Source: Jannaschia rubra
GTDB lineage: Bacteria; Pseudomonadota; Alphaproteobacteria; Rhodobacterales; Rhodobacteraceae
DNA: 64,000 bases
Assembly (NCBI RefSeq): GCF_001403735.1
Contig: NZ_CXPG01000024.1
Coordinates: 16 to 64,015 of the forward strand
Reading direction: 5' to 3'
Below are positions 36,238 to 46,453 of the stretch, piece by piece. The notes below the pieces were generated by a model, which saw only the letters and a program-made list of their open reading frames with translations, did no database searches and was not told where the DNA came from. How positions within the stretch are numbered: the stretch's first letter is position 1; every line of letters begins with the position of its first letter. The translations under genes were made by a program, and so were the position numbers.

Positions 36238-39200
36238 TGCCGCGCCCCGATACCGTAGTCGATGATCACATAGATGTCCCGGACCGCATCGGTATCGAGC
36301 GCTGATCCATCGGCGCCACCCAGATCGCCCGCATCGCTGACGGTGATGGGCCATGTGCCGCGCGGATCGTTCCCTGCCATGGGTGCAACCGCAGCCGCGG
36401 CCATTTTGCCCAGGTCGGCCGCAGCGCCGAAGGCCGTTGTCGCATCGCCGTCAACCGTGAATGCCAGGGTGCCGACGCCCCCGCCGGTCTGGACCGCCAG
36501 CCGGAAGTTGCTGATCGTCAGCGCGCGCCCTGCCACGAAGATGGGGAAATGCCGGGGGCCGACGGTCAGGTCCACAGCAGTGTCGGGCGGCCCCGCGACA
36601 AGGGCCTGGAAGACATCGCGGTGTTCCTGCCTGAGGCTGATCAGCCTTTGCAGCCCGTTGTCCTGAAAGGTCTGTGCCAGGGTTCCGGCCAGGGCCGCGT
36701 TCTGCGTTTCGGTGTGTTCCCGCAGGATGCCGTCGAATTCGGCGGTATAGCTGATGCGCAGCAGCACATCGCTGATCGCGCTGTAGTCGAAGGGCGGGAA
36801 GCCGTCGGCACGGGGCAGGGTCAGCCGCCACTGGCTGATGACGCCTGCGCCTTCGAAAGGCAGGTACTTCGCGGCGCCGAAGTTCAACTCGAACACGCCT
36901 GCGTCGCTCTGCGCCGTGCTGGTCGAGATCGTCTGCCCCCGCGCCGCCGGCACTGCCTGAAGGGCCGCGCCCGGGTCGGGATCGCGCCGCAGGAAGCTGT
37001 CTTCGAGCGTCAGCATCGCGCTGATGTTGGCATGCGGTCCGGCCACCGTCGGGACTGTCACGCGCACGGCCTTGATCAGGCGCAGGAACATGCCCGGATA
37101 GTAGATATCGCAGAAGGACTCGGGCAGCGAGAATCGCGTCGTGCCTGTGGTCTTCAGTTCGACCAAGGCCGCAGGATCGATCTGGAACAGCGAGAACGTC
37201 TGGTCGATCTCCTGATGGCTGGGCGTAGTTTCGAGGAACCGCTTTTCGAGGTTCTGAAGGTCCACCGTCAAGCGGGCGCCTGCGTGCAGACCGGACCGCC
37301 CGCTGTCCCAGTAGTTGCCGGACAGCAGTTCGGACGTCTGGTCGCCGCGTTCGAAGCGGTAGGCCGCCTCGGCCATCCGCGCCAGCGACATCGCACAGTT
37401 GAAGGCGTCGCGGTGCACCGTTTGCAGGGTGGCCGCCGCCCAGTCATGAAACGCGAGGTTGCTGAACTTGTTTTCCGCCTGACTTTGCAGCTCCTCGGCA
37501 TGGGTGATCGACAATTCATGCAGCGTGACTGCGCGCTCGGCGATCCTCGTGCGCAGTTCGGAAGCGGCGAGTTCCTTCTCCAGCTCCTTGAGCTGGTCGC
37601 GTTGCTGGCCAGCGTGATGGTTCCAGCCTTGCGTCCGGCGCGTGAAGGTCGCCTCGAGCGCGGCGGAGGAGGCGACGGCACCTGCCAGATCGGCAAGCGC
37701 ACGGGTGCCGACCATGAAGCTTTGCGCGGAATCGCCTGCCTGCTTGCCGCCGTATTTCATCGCGAAGGGGCTGCCCGCTTCGGGAATCAGGTGAACGGCA
37801 CCGGCCAGGAAACCCAGCACCGCCTCGACCCCGCGCAGGGCGGATGCGGTGTGATGGGCGATCCGTTGGGTCGCCTCCTCGGTGTTCAGGCCGTCGTCGA
37901 TCAGGCCCTCGGTCCGGCTCAGGGCGTTGTTCAGCGTGACCTGCCGTGCCAGCATGGCTTCGTGGTTGCGCAGCGCGATGTCGCGTTCCCAGGTGCGGGT
38001 CTGGGTGGTGCGTCCGAGCACATCGCGGCCCTGGGTAAGCCGCAGCAGGTTGAGGGCCTCGCCGTCCTTCTTCTCCAGCGCTGCCTGCAGGGCGCTGCCG
38101 AAGGATTGTACCGTGCCTGCGAATTGCTTGGCCTTGTCGATCAGGGCCCCGAACCGCAGGGGCGGGGCGCTGCCGTTGAGCGCGGCAAGGATGTCATCGG
38201 TGGACAGACCGGCGGCGCGGGCCCGGATCAGCGCGCGCGGATCGATTTCCGGTGCAAACAGGGTCAACTGCCGGCGGTTGCCGTCGATGTCGAGGCAGTT
38301 GTGGATCTTGTAGAGCCGGTCGTCGACAAGGTTCCAGTAGCCCAGCAGTTCCTCGTTGCCGGGCACGCAGAACACCGGAGAGATCGTCCGCAGCACCGAA
38401 AACACGAAGCGCGGCCCGCGGCGGCGACCGCGCTTCTTGCGGGCCACCCCGCGCCAGTCGCCGGAATCGGCATCCGGGGCGGCGTCACGCACCCTTTCGC
38501 GCAACTCGGCAAAAGCGGCAACCGAGGTGCCCGGTACGAAGCGGGCGCGGGTATCGCGCAGGTCTGCGACCAGCATTTCATCGGGTTCCGCCGGGGCGGC
38601 GGCGGCGGCGGCGATGGAAGGATTGATCATCGGTTCATCGACCTGCGCCCGGACTGCCGTATCGGCAGCAAAGCTGGTACGGGCCTTGAGCTTCTGGTTC
38701 GGCGTGCCGTCCAGATGCACGGTGGCCCGGCGCCCGTCGAGATGGCTTTCGCCCACCACGACCAGCCCCTTGGCCTTCATCTCCTGCGACATCGCGGCTT
38801 TCCAAGTGGCGGACGAGGCGACCTCGACATCCAGAGTCAGGCCGAGGTCGGCCTGGGCCACGAACGCCGGCCTGCCCGCCTGCTTGTCGACCAGCAGCCA
38901 GTTTTCCAGCTCCGCGAGGAAGGTGCTGCCGCTTTCGAGCGCCGGCTTGATGGCGTCATAGCTGCGGCTGCCGCCGATCTGGCCGCAATCGCCGATCTTG
39001 CGCGGCCGTGGCCCGAGAATTTCGCGGGCGGTCTGATAGTGGATGATCGCTTCGGCGATGGTTTCCTGCTGGAACTGCCGGAACAGCCGGTCGCCCCAGT
39101 CGATTTCATTGCGCACGTAGGACATGACGGTGGCCTTCTGATAGGCCGAAATGCGCAGCCGGGCGATGGCATGGGGATTGAACGGGTCGTCGCGATAGGC

Positions 39201-42200
39201 GGCGATGGCATCCTGCTGGGTCAGGATGGTGCGCAGGCGGGGCACCGAAAGGCCGCGGAACTCGACATAGCGCCAGTTGCGGTCCCGTTGCCGCGCGGCG
39301 TTCTGCTCGTCCGAAAGGGCGGGGATGTCCGCGATGGTTTCGGTCGTCGTCGGGTCGAAGATGTATTCGTACCAGCGCTTCGCCTCCGCATGACTGCCTT
39401 GTTCCTGCAGCGTGCGCGCCAGCAGGAAGGGCACGTGAAAAAGGATTTCGCGATAGTAGGTGCCGAAAGCGCCGTTGAAATCGATCCCGTCGTCGACGAT
39501 GGCATCGATCACGGATGAGCTGGTCACCCCGATCGGGGTGCTTCTTTCCCGCAGGCTCTCCTGCTGGGCCATCTCAAGCAGTCCGTCGATGCCGCCGGTG
39601 AACAGCCGCCGCGCGATGGTGCGCGCGAGGGTCGTGCCGATCCGCTTGAGCACCCAGGTCTGGCCGGGCAGGGCCGTGCCCTGAAACAGCAGCAGATCGC
39701 CGTCGCGGTCGATCACCGCGTCGATCAGCGAGCCGTTGATGGGCTGCACGTCCGCCCCGCGCAGGTTGGCGAGCTTGCCCTGGAACAGCCCGTCGGAGGA
39801 CAGGTTGCGGAAGTCCTCGGGGGCGTGGCGCTGGACCCTTTGGCGCGCGTCGCCGTCAGCGGCCAGCGCGACGAAGGCATAGTCGTCGAAGGGGGCCGAA
39901 GCGAGCTGTCCGAACCAAAGCTGGTCGTCGCGTTCGCTGAGGATGGGCGAGGGCGGGGAGGAGTTCTTGGTCCATCTGATCCGGCCCTGCCGCTTGGTAT
40001 GGGGGGCGGCGCGGGTGTCCTTGTCGAACAGATCCACCATGGCGCGCATCTGACAGCCGACTCCCGAGAGGCGAATGCCTGACGGGGTGGATTCGGGATG
40101 GACGCGGCTCCATTCCGGGGTGACCAGCGAATAACCCTCGCGCGCGGTGGTATGCGGTTCGGTGTCGTAGCGCGGGGTCAGCATGGCCTTGATCGCGCCA
40201 TCCAGATCGGCCGGGTCGGACGAAAAGATGCCGAAGCCGAACATGTCCCTGATTGCGTCGAAGAAAGCTTCCGCCTCTTCGGGATCGACCAGCGGGTCGT
40301 CGATCAAGCCATCGGTCTCGCCGAATGGCGGTGTGCCGTAAAGCGAGATGGCCTGCGGGACCGTCCATTCCCCATCCAGCCGCAGGGTGGAAAACTTGAT
40401 CGCGAACCGGTGCTTGTAGCCGATGAACCTGGATCCGGCTTCGCGCACCTCGTTCTGGGCGGTGGTCACGATCTCGACCCAGAACACATGCAACCGGCCG
40501 TCATGCACCACGGGCGAGACTTCGCGCACCGGAATCTTGATGTTGATCGGCTTCCAGGGGTTCCACCTGGTGTTCCTGGTCCGGCTGCGGTGTCCGAACT
40601 TGATGTTTTCGGCAGTCCGATAATAGAAGGTCGGCGGGTCGCCCGGAGTGACGCCGATCAGGTGCAGCACATCGGTCTCATTGGCGTCGTCGATGGCGTG
40701 GAACGATCCTGCGATACGCAGGTTCGCCAAAACCTCGAACCCTTCCAGATAGCGCGCATAGGCGTCGAGGATCGCCTGTTCATCGAGTTCGTTCTGCAGC
40801 ACCTCGGCCTCGAAGGTCTCGAAGAGGGGTGTCTTGTTGTCCCGGAATCCGGGGTCGAGGTAGTTTTCCGTCCAGAGAAACACCTTGCGGTTCGCCTTCC
40901 AGACCTGAAAGTTCCTGCGCCAGTCCCATTCTTCCGCAGGAATGAGTCCCGGATCGACCCGGATACTGCCGTCGGCGCTTTGCTCGCGGTTCATCTGGAT
41001 GCGGTTCACGTAGGCCTGCAACGATGTGGTGCCCGCCACGACCCGCGACGTTGGAAAACAGCCGTCGACCTCGGTGGGCAGTAGGAAATAGTCGTAAAGC
41101 TGGCTGAAGTTCTCGAATTCGGGGTGAATGGAGTGGATCAGATAGGCCGCCAGCCCGTCGCGTCTTGCGTTCAGGATCTTCGCCTCGAGATCCTTGTTGA
41201 CCTCGGCCCAGGCGTGATCGTCGGGGTGCTGCACGCGCAAGGCGGCGATCACCGCGTTTGCCGCAGCGTCGAGCCGGTCGTAGTCGTTCGCCGCGGCATT
41301 GCCGAGGAAGTCGGCCGTCACCCCCAAGGTGCCGGTCAGCCCGGCGGCCAGCTCCATGAGGCCGAGTGCGTCCAGCGCATTGACCGGCAGCGCCACCGCA
41401 TCGCTCAGCGCCATCGCGGCTCCGGCGCTGAGCCCGAGGAAGCTGCCGAGCGCCGGGCCGGTGGTCGGATCGAACCCGGCGCCGTCGTAGCCTTCGAGCA
41501 CGGGGACGAGTGCCATGGCCGCGGCGGGGGCCATGGCGGCGAAGCCGGCCAGACGCAGGGCGGCCATCGCGTCGATCGCGCCTGCATCGGGGGCGCCGAA
41601 CAGGGGCATGTGGCTCGTGGCATAGGCCAGCACTTCGGGCGCGGTCCGGGCGGGAGGCATGGCAGCGGTGATCCGCAGGAGCGCCGTCATGGCCGGCAAG
41701 AGCGGATCGATCCCGCCGTCGCCGCGCAGCGCATCCGCGGTGGCGGCGGCGGTGGCGTCAATTCCGCAGGCGGTGATCAGCGTTTGCGCGGCCTCGCGGA
41801 TTGTGGCGAACTGCCCCGCCACGGCCTCGGCCAACAGGTCCGGGATGGCATGCGGGTTCAGTGCTTCCTTCAGAGCCCCGTCATCGGCGACGACCCCGGC
41901 GGGCAGGGCCAGGGCCGGGGCAAGGTCCGCACCGGCGATCAGACGATAGAAGCCGTCCGCACCCGCAGGTTCGAAAATGCCGGCGTTGGCATCGATGATG
42001 TCCTGCGATTGCAGCGCGGTCAGCCCGTCTGTGCCGGCAAAGACGGCTCCGGCAAAACGGCTGCCCTGACCCGTGACGATCCTGTCGCGCAGGGTCTTGG
42101 CCAAAGCGGTTGCTTCGACCTCCAGATCGGCCAGACCCGCCGCGCGATGGGCACCCTCGATCGACAGCGGTGCCGTTCCGATCCGGTCCGCGAAGTTCAG

Positions 42201-45107
42201 AAAGGCGATCACCTCATCGAAATCGGTCAGGGCGGGCCCGGCGATGCCGGGGGCCAGTTCGATGAGATGCCCCAATTCCGCGACCGTGATGCCGAGCCAG
42301 TCGAGCAGCGTCGCATGACGGAACAGGAGGCCCAGGTTGTCGGCCGAGAGCGCGAACCTGCGCGCGGTATCCGTGTCGCCTTGCAGGTCAGCCCCCAATG
42401 GCACCGCGAGCAGGGCGATCAGATCGGCGAGCACATCGGCCTTCAGCCCGAGCCCGCCGCGAAGCCGCCCGAGGGTGGCATCGGTGGCGGCATCCGGAAC
42501 CAGCGCGTGCACCGGGTGCACGAAGCTCTCGCCGGCACTGGGCCAGGCGACCCCACGTTCAAGGTGATGATCGGCGTTGAAGCGCCGTTTCAGCAGGCCG
42601 GCCCCCCGATCGCCCGGTTCGTTCGACACCCGCCCCAGAAGCGACGCGGCTTCGGCGACATCCGCGCCATGGCGTGCCATGAGGTCCAGCAGGGCGGCGA
42701 CATCGCCCAGGGCTTCGGTCAGGTCGCCGCCGCGCCCGGCCTGCCGGACCGCGACGTCAATCACATCGAGCGCCGGATAGCTGAGCCCGGTCGCCCGCGA
42801 CAGACGAAAGATGCGGTGCATCCGGTCCAGCACGCCCAGGTTGAAACCGGCTGCGCGTTCGATGTCGAACTGCACGCTTCGATCATCGCGTTTCCCGCCG
42901 CGCAGGCGCGGGTTCTCGGCGCCACGATCGGTCACGAAACCGCACCGCACGAGGGCCTCGAGATCGCCGGCTTCGAGCCCGGTGGCCGTGGACAGCACCG
43001 CACTGTCGAATGTCGAAACGGTCTGGCCGGTCCCGGCGAAGTCGAACCCGTAGATCCGGCGCAGGCTGGCGCGTTGAATGTTGGGCGTGGCGATCAGGTC
43101 GCGTGCGACACGAGGCAGACCAAGGCGGATGGCCTGCGCCTGTTCGAGGGCGATATCGACAAAGGGCAGCACCACGTCCTGCGTCAATCGGAAATGCGCC
43201 AGATAGGCTGTCAGCGTCCGATGCGGCAGCACCATGGGCTGATCGAAGCTTTCGACGGTGGTGGCCAGATGGTCGCGATAGACGAACTCCACCAAGGCCT
43301 TCCGGTTGCCGCCCCCGAAGCCTTGACGCTTGGCCAGGTAGGTTTCCATGACCTCGTTGACGATCACCAGCAGGGGAATTTCGGTATTGGTATTGGCGCA
43401 GCTGAGTTGCAGCGACCAGAGATCCGGCCGGCGGTTGCGCAGCGCCAGCACCGCATCGGCATTGGCCCCGGTAAAGACCACGTCGAGCACGTGGTCTTCG
43501 ACGAATGTCATCAGGTCGGCGTAGTAGGCCGCCGCACCCAGCACCGAGCCGCATTCGGGGCAGTCGCAAAAGGTCTGCGCGCCGAAAAGCTCTTCCCAGC
43601 CGTCAAGCTGACGGAAGAAATCACCGATGTCTGGCCCGATGTTGCCGGAATCGAGCCATCCCAGACCGCCTGCCACTGCATCGCGGATGCCGACGGCGGC
43701 GACACCGACATCGGCGGCGATGGACAACGCCTTGGCGTGATACACCTGGGCCGTTTCGCGATCGAAGGGCACGGCGGCGACGAAGGCGTCTTCGGTCAGC
43801 GCGGCGATGGCATTGGCCCCGGCGAACCCGTTGACGATCAGTTCGGCGGCATCCAATGCATCTTCATCGGCGACCATGTAGGCGCGCTGATACGCACGGG
43901 CATTGGCCAGCACGAGCGGCCGCATCTCGTCATCGATCCGGTCGAGCTTGAGTTGTTCGGTCAGCCTGTCATTGGCGGCGGTAAGGTCGAAGGACAGGAA
44001 ATCGACATTGGCGTTGGCTTCGCGAAAGGTCCTGTCGGCCTCCAGCCGCCTGGCTACGATCTCGGCCCGTTCGTCGTCGGCGGTGTCGATGTCATCGAGT
44101 ACCTGCGCGAGCTTCAGCCCCGGGTGGGCCGCGATCATCTTGAATACGGCGGCATGACCGTCCTCGGCGGCGGCTCTCGTGTCATCGTCGATATCGTCGC
44201 GGCCCGAGAGATCGAAGCTGCCGGGACGGGCGGCGGTGCTGATGCCTGCGACGGCAAGCGGTTTGAGCCGCGCGATCAGATCCGGGTCGGGGGCATCGCC
44301 CGAGCCGACCTTGCGCAGCAGGGTGACGGTCGGAAAGAGCGCGGCCAGCTTGCGCTTGATGAGCCGTGCGTGATCGGCGCGGTCCAGCCCCGGCGGCGGG
44401 GGGGTATCGGCCTTCTCCAACGCGCGCTCCCAATCGCCGGCGTCCAGCCCGGCCAGCGGGCGGAGCGTATCGGCCGCACCCGCGTCGTCGGGCAGCCGCA
44501 CCTGTTCCTGGACCACTTCGATGAGGGCGAAATCCTCCTCCAGCAGACGATAGAGCGACAGCCGCTTGCCAAGGCGGGCGGCCGCCTCCTGATCCAGGAT
44601 CTGCCGTTCGGTCAGGGCTTTGACATCGTCATCCTTGAGCGAGAAAAGCTGCACCCCGCTTTCGACAAGACGTTCGGCGACGGTGGCGTCGATATCGGCC
44701 TCCTTGGCCAGCCGGAACGAGCGGGCCGTGGCCAGTTCGCGGGCAAAGAGCGGGTTGGCGGCGATGGCCGTGCCCCGGTGGAGCAGGGCGCGGGGCTGGG
44801 CGGGCAGTTCGAGGCGGGACAGGCGGTTCAGCGCGCGGTCGCGGTCGCGGTCGGGCAGGTCGGCCATACGCAGTCGCGCTTCGATATCCCGGCGGGGAAC
44901 AGCACGGACGGGATCTTCGAAATCCAGGTCGCGCACGGCCTCCCGGATGATATCGGGCTGGTCTTCGAAATGACGGTCGACAGTCCGCCTGAGCCGCTTC
45001 TTCAGCTGGTCCTGCAGCCGCGCATAAAGATCGGGGTGTTCGGTTTCTATATCCTTCGGAGTTTTGCCGGACAGCGCATCAAGGGCAATGAAATCTTGAA
45101 AGTCCAC
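36234..45107 (-). CDS. Tc toxin component TcA (pore-forming translocation subunit)
   Basis: A 2957-residue protein, longer than the usual 2300-2500. The helical N-terminal shell runs to about residue 1300. The neuraminidase-like region follows (about 1330-1500, EWDWRRNFQVWKANRKVFLW, PLFETFEAEVLQNELDEQAI, VSPVVHDGRLHVFWVEI). Near 1850-2000 are FHVPFLLARTLQEQGSHAEA and KRWYEYIFDP, typical of TcA. The pore and TcB-binding C terminus spans about 2480-2900 (ITHAEELQSQAENKFSNLAF, LPESFCDIYYPGMFLRLIKA). The family forms a pentamer that injects the TcC toxin through a membrane. GTG at 45107 follows GAGGTGA. No stop or frameshift is seen. Confidence 0.93.
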   Translation of the reverse strand: MDFQDFIALDALSGKTPKDIETEHPDLYARLQDQLKKRLRRTVDRHFEDQPDIIREAVRDLDFEDPVRAVPRRDIEARLRMADLPDRDRDRALNRLSRLELPAQPRALLHRGTAIAANPLFARELATARSFRLAKEADIDATVAERLVESGVQLFSLKDDDVKALTERQILDQEAAARLGKRLSLYRLLEEDFALIEVVQEQVRLPDDAGAADTLRPLAGLDAGDWERALEKADTPPPPGLDRADHARLIKRKLAALFPTVTLLRKVGSGDAPDPDLIARLKPLAVAGISTAARPGSFDLSGRDDIDDDTRAAAEDGHAAVFKMIAAHPGLKLAQVLDDIDTADDERAEIVARRLEADRTFREANANVDFLSFDLTAANDRLTEQLKLDRIDDEMRPLVLANARAYQRAYMVADEDALDAAELIVNGFAGANAIAALTEDAFVAAVPFDRETAQVYHAKALSIAADVGVAAVGIRDAVAGGLGWLDSGNIGPDIGDFFRQLDGWEELFGAQTFCDCPECGSVLGAAAYYADLMTFVEDHVLDVVFTGANADAVLALRNRRPDLWSLQLSCANTNTEIPLLVIVNEVMETYLAKRQGFGGGNRKALVEFVYRDHLATTVESFDQPMVLPHRTLTAYLAHFRLTQDVVLPFVDIALEQAQAIRLGLPRVARDLIATPNIQRASLRRIYGFDFAGTGQTVSTFDSAVLSTATGLEAGDLEALVRCGFVTDRGAENPRLRGGKRDDRSVQFDIERAAGFNLGVLDRMHRIFRLSRATGLSYPALDVIDVAVRQAGRGGDLTEALGDVAALLDLMARHGADVAEAASLLGRVSNEPGDRGAGLLKRRFNADHHLERGVAWPSAGESFVHPVHALVPDAATDATLGRLRGGLGLKADVLADLIALLAVPLGADLQGDTDTARRFALSADNLGLLFRHATLLDWLGITVAELGHLIELAPGIAGPALTDFDEVIAFLNFADRIGTAPLSIEGAHRAAGLADLEVEATALAKTLRDRIVTGQGSRFAGAVFAGTDGLTALQSQDIIDANAGIFEPAGADGFYRLIAGADLAPALALPAGVVADDGALKEALNPHAIPDLLAEAVAGQFATIREAAQTLITACGIDATAAATADALRGDGGIDPLLPAMTALLRITAAMPPARTAPEVLAYATSHMPLFGAPDAGAIDAMAALRLAGFAAMAPAAAMALVPVLEGYDGAGFDPTTGPALGSFLGLSAGAAMALSDAVALPVNALDALGLMELAAGLTGTLGVTADFLGNAAANDYDRLDAAANAVIAALRVQHPDDHAWAEVNKDLEAKILNARRDGLAAYLIHSIHPEFENFSQLYDYFLLPTEVDGCFPTSRVVAGTTSLQAYVNRIQMNREQSADGSIRVDPGLIPAEEWDWRRNFQVWKANRKVFLWTENYLDPGFRDNKTPLFETFEAEVLQNELDEQAILDAYARYLEGFEVLANLRIAGSFHAIDDANETDVLHLIGVTPGDPPTFYYRTAENIKFGHRSRTRNTRWNPWKPINIKIPVREVSPVVHDGRLHVFWVEIVTTAQNEVREAGSRFIGYKHRFAIKFSTLRLDGEWTVPQAISLYGTPPFGETDGLIDDPLVDPEEAEAFFDAIRDMFGFGIFSSDPADLDGAIKAMLTPRYDTEPHTTAREGYSLVTPEWSRVHPESTPSGIRLSGVGCQMRAMVDLFDKDTRAAPHTKRQGRIRWTKNSSPPSPILSERDDQLWFGQLASAPFDDYAFVALAADGDARQRVQRHAPEDFRNLSSDGLFQGKLANLRGADVQPINGSLIDAVIDRDGDLLLFQGTALPGQTWVLKRIGTTLARTIARRLFTGGIDGLLEMAQQESLRERSTPIGVTSSSVIDAIVDDGIDFNGAFGTYYREILFHVPFLLARTLQEQGSHAEAKRWYEYIFDPTTTETIADIPALSDEQNAARQRDRNWRYVEFRGLSVPRLRTILTQQDAIAAYRDDPFNPHAIARLRISAYQKATVMSYVRNEIDWGDRLFRQFQQETIAEAIIHYQTAREILGPRPRKIGDCGQIGGSRSYDAIKPALESGSTFLAELENWLLVDKQAGRPAFVAQADLGLTLDVEVASSATWKAAMSQEMKAKGLVVVGESHLDGRRATVHLDGTPNQKLKARTSFAADTAVRAQVDEPMINPSIAAAAAAPAEPDEMLVADLRDTRARFVPGTSVAAFAELRERVRDAAPDADSGDWRGVARKKRGRRRGPRFVFSVLRTISPVFCVPGNEELLGYWNLVDDRLYKIHNCLDIDGNRRQLTLFAPEIDPRALIRARAAGLSTDDILAALNGSAPPLRFGALIDKAKQFAGTVQSFGSALQAALEKKDGEALNLLRLTQGRDVLGRTTQTRTWERDIALRNHEAMLARQVTLNNALSRTEGLIDDGLNTEEATQRIAHHTASALRGVEAVLGFLAGAVHLIPEAGSPFAMKYGGKQAGDSAQSFMVGTRALADLAGAVASSAALEATFTRRTQGWNHHAGQQRDQLKELEKELAASELRTRIAERAVTLHELSITHAEELQSQAENKFSNLAFHDWAAATLQTVHRDAFNCAMSLARMAEAAYRFERGDQTSELLSGNYWDSGRSGLHAGARLTVDLQNLEKRFLETTPSHQEIDQTFSLFQIDPAALVELKTTGTTRFSLPESFCDIYYPGMFLRLIKAVRVTVPTVAGPHANISAMLTLEDSFLRRDPDPGAALQAVPAARGQTISTSTAQSDAGVFELNFGAAKYLPFEGAGVISQWRLTLPRADGFPPFDYSAISDVLLRISYTAEFDGILREHTETQNAALAGTLAQTFQDNGLQRLISLRQEHRDVFQALVAGPPDTAVDLTVGPRHFPIFVAGRALTISNFRLAVQTGGGVGTLAFTVDGDATTAFGAAADLGKMAAAAVAPMAGNDPRGTWPITVSDAGDLGGADGSALDTDAVRDIYVIIDYGIGARQ

Positions 45108-45173
45108 CGGTCACCTCGTGCAGATCTGAGGGTTGAAAGGGCGGTACGCAAACAGCCGGACTCATCAGTCGGC

Positions 45174-45186
45174 TTACCTAAGGTAA
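45174..45186. promoter_or_regulatory. Palindrome in the tcA upstream region
   Basis: A 13-base palindrome TTACCTAAGGTAA lies 66 bases before the tcA start, in the most AT-rich part of the 340-base upstream gap. It is a candidate regulator site for the Tc operon. An 85-codon minus-strand open frame (45174-45431) ends in it but has no recognised similarity. I see no other gene between tcA and the kinase gene. Confidence 0.4.
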
Positions 45187-45446
45187 CATAGATTTTGCGT
45201 ATCGGAAAATGCGTGTCTCCGAGTGACGGCAACAGGCCTGCGGACCCACAGGTGCTGGCTGGCCATCGAATGGCGCATCTTCCCGATGCGCGAGCGGCGC
45301 GCCGGGTTGTCGAGCATCAAATCCGTTTCCGCCTGTTCGGCGACGTGCTGAATTCGGGAAGCTCCGGATGATCCCGTACAGGGAGGCCCGTTCTCGCCGC
45401 AGATCTCTGCGAATGCGGTGCCCGACGGCACTGGCTTCGGTGGCGC

Positions 45447-46367
45447 TCAGGCGGTCCGGTCGTCCATGGCGGGGTGGTCCAGGATCGCCCGCGCCTCGGC
45501 CACGCTCGGCATCGCGGACAACGAGCCGAACCGGGATACGGCAAGGCCGGCGGCAGCGGCGCCGCGGGTCAGATCCTCGACCGCGAGCGGGCCGCCCCGC
45601 CGCCGCGCCGAGGCGATGGCGACGGATTGAAACGTATCGCCGGCCCCGGTCGTATCCACCACCTTGGCAGGTCGGGCCGGCACATGCACGATCTCGTCAC
45701 CCCGCCCCAGAAGCGCGCCGCCCCCGCCCGATGTGAGGGCGACGATGCCCCTGCCGGCCCGAAGCATCGCCGCCACCGCCGCCTCGCCCCGCAACCCCGT
45801 CAGAAGCTCTGCCTCCGCCTCGTTGAGGAAGGCCAGGTCCACGCGGGTGAGCGCCTCCGACATCCAGATCCGGGTCGGCGACGGGTTGAAGACGACGGTC
45901 ATGTCGCGGGCGCGTCCGGCATCGATGAGCGCCATCGTGACGTCCTGCGTCAGGTTCCCCTGCAGGACCAGCAGATCGCCCGCCCCCGCGTCGTCAAGTG
46001 CGGGCAGGGCATCCCTGGGACGCATCGCACGGGCGCAGTCGGTGGTGGTGACGATGACATTGGCCCCGGTCGCATCGGACAGGATGATGGACCGATCGGT
46101 TGCCGTGGCCGGTACCAGGTGCAGGTCCGAGGTCAGAGGTTCGACCGCCAGAAGGCTCCGGACGGTCTCGCTCGCGACATCGTCGCCGACCGCGCAGCGC
46201 AGCCGGACCGACAGGCCGCAGCGGGCCAGCATCACGGCCTGATTGGCCCCCTTGCCCCCCAGACCCGCATGGCGGTGCGATCCGAAGATGGACTCGCCTC
46301 CCTGCGGAAGGGCTTCGACAGCAAAGGTTTCATCCAGTGCGACATTTCCGATCACGATTGCCCGCAT
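45447..46367 (-). CDS. PfkB-family carbohydrate kinase (ribokinase-like)
   Basis: A 306-residue sugar kinase. Signature 1 is GLGGKGANQAVMLARCG near residue 38, and signature 2 is KVVDTTGAGDTFQSVA with the catalytic Asp in GAGD. VFNPSPTRI and LNEAEAELLTG are typical of the ribokinase subgroup. The ATG at 46367 begins the conserved strand MRAIVIGNVALDETF; the upstream in-frame ATG would add 21 unrelated residues. It is divergent from lacI and shares its operator region, so it should act in the same pathway, phosphorylating the imported sugar or sugar moiety. Confidence 0.88.
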   Translation of the reverse strand: MRAIVIGNVALDETFAVEALPQGGESIFGSHRHAGLGGKGANQAVMLARCGLSVRLRCAVGDDVASETVRSLLAVEPLTSDLHLVPATATDRSIILSDATGANVIVTTTDCARAMRPRDALPALDDAGAGDLLVLQGNLTQDVTMALIDAGRARDMTVVFNPSPTRIWMSEALTRVDLAFLNEAEAELLTGLRGEAAVAAMLRAGRGIVALTSGGGGALLGRGDEIVHVPARPAKVVDTTGAGDTFQSVAIASARRRGGPLAVEDLTRGAAAAGLAVSRFGSLSAMPSVAEARAILDHPAMDDRTA

Positions 46368-46453
46368 CTTCCGTTCGTCACCTGTTCCCGGTCCGCCCGG
46401 ATTGTCATGTGAAAAGTTCACCGTTGACACGACCTGACTTTCGCCCTGTTAAT

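Noticed and set aside
33694-39518. Long plus-strand frames opposite the Tc genes
   Set aside because: Same shadow effect: no start-site signals, no recognisable family, and the minus strand is clearly coding.
28078-45107. Contractile-injection or prophage context for the Tc genes
   Set aside because: No tail, baseplate, lysis or integrase genes lie within the window on either side.
41124-45191. Very long open frame on the plus strand opposite tcA (1355 codons)
   Set aside because: It is a mirror of the GC-rich codon pattern of tcA. Its translation is Gly/Arg/His/Gln-rich without domains, while the minus strand gives clear TcA motifs.
45174-45431. 85-codon minus-strand ORF between tcA and the kinase
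   Set aside because: No similarity recognised, no ribosome-binding site, and it ends inside the putative regulatory palindrome.
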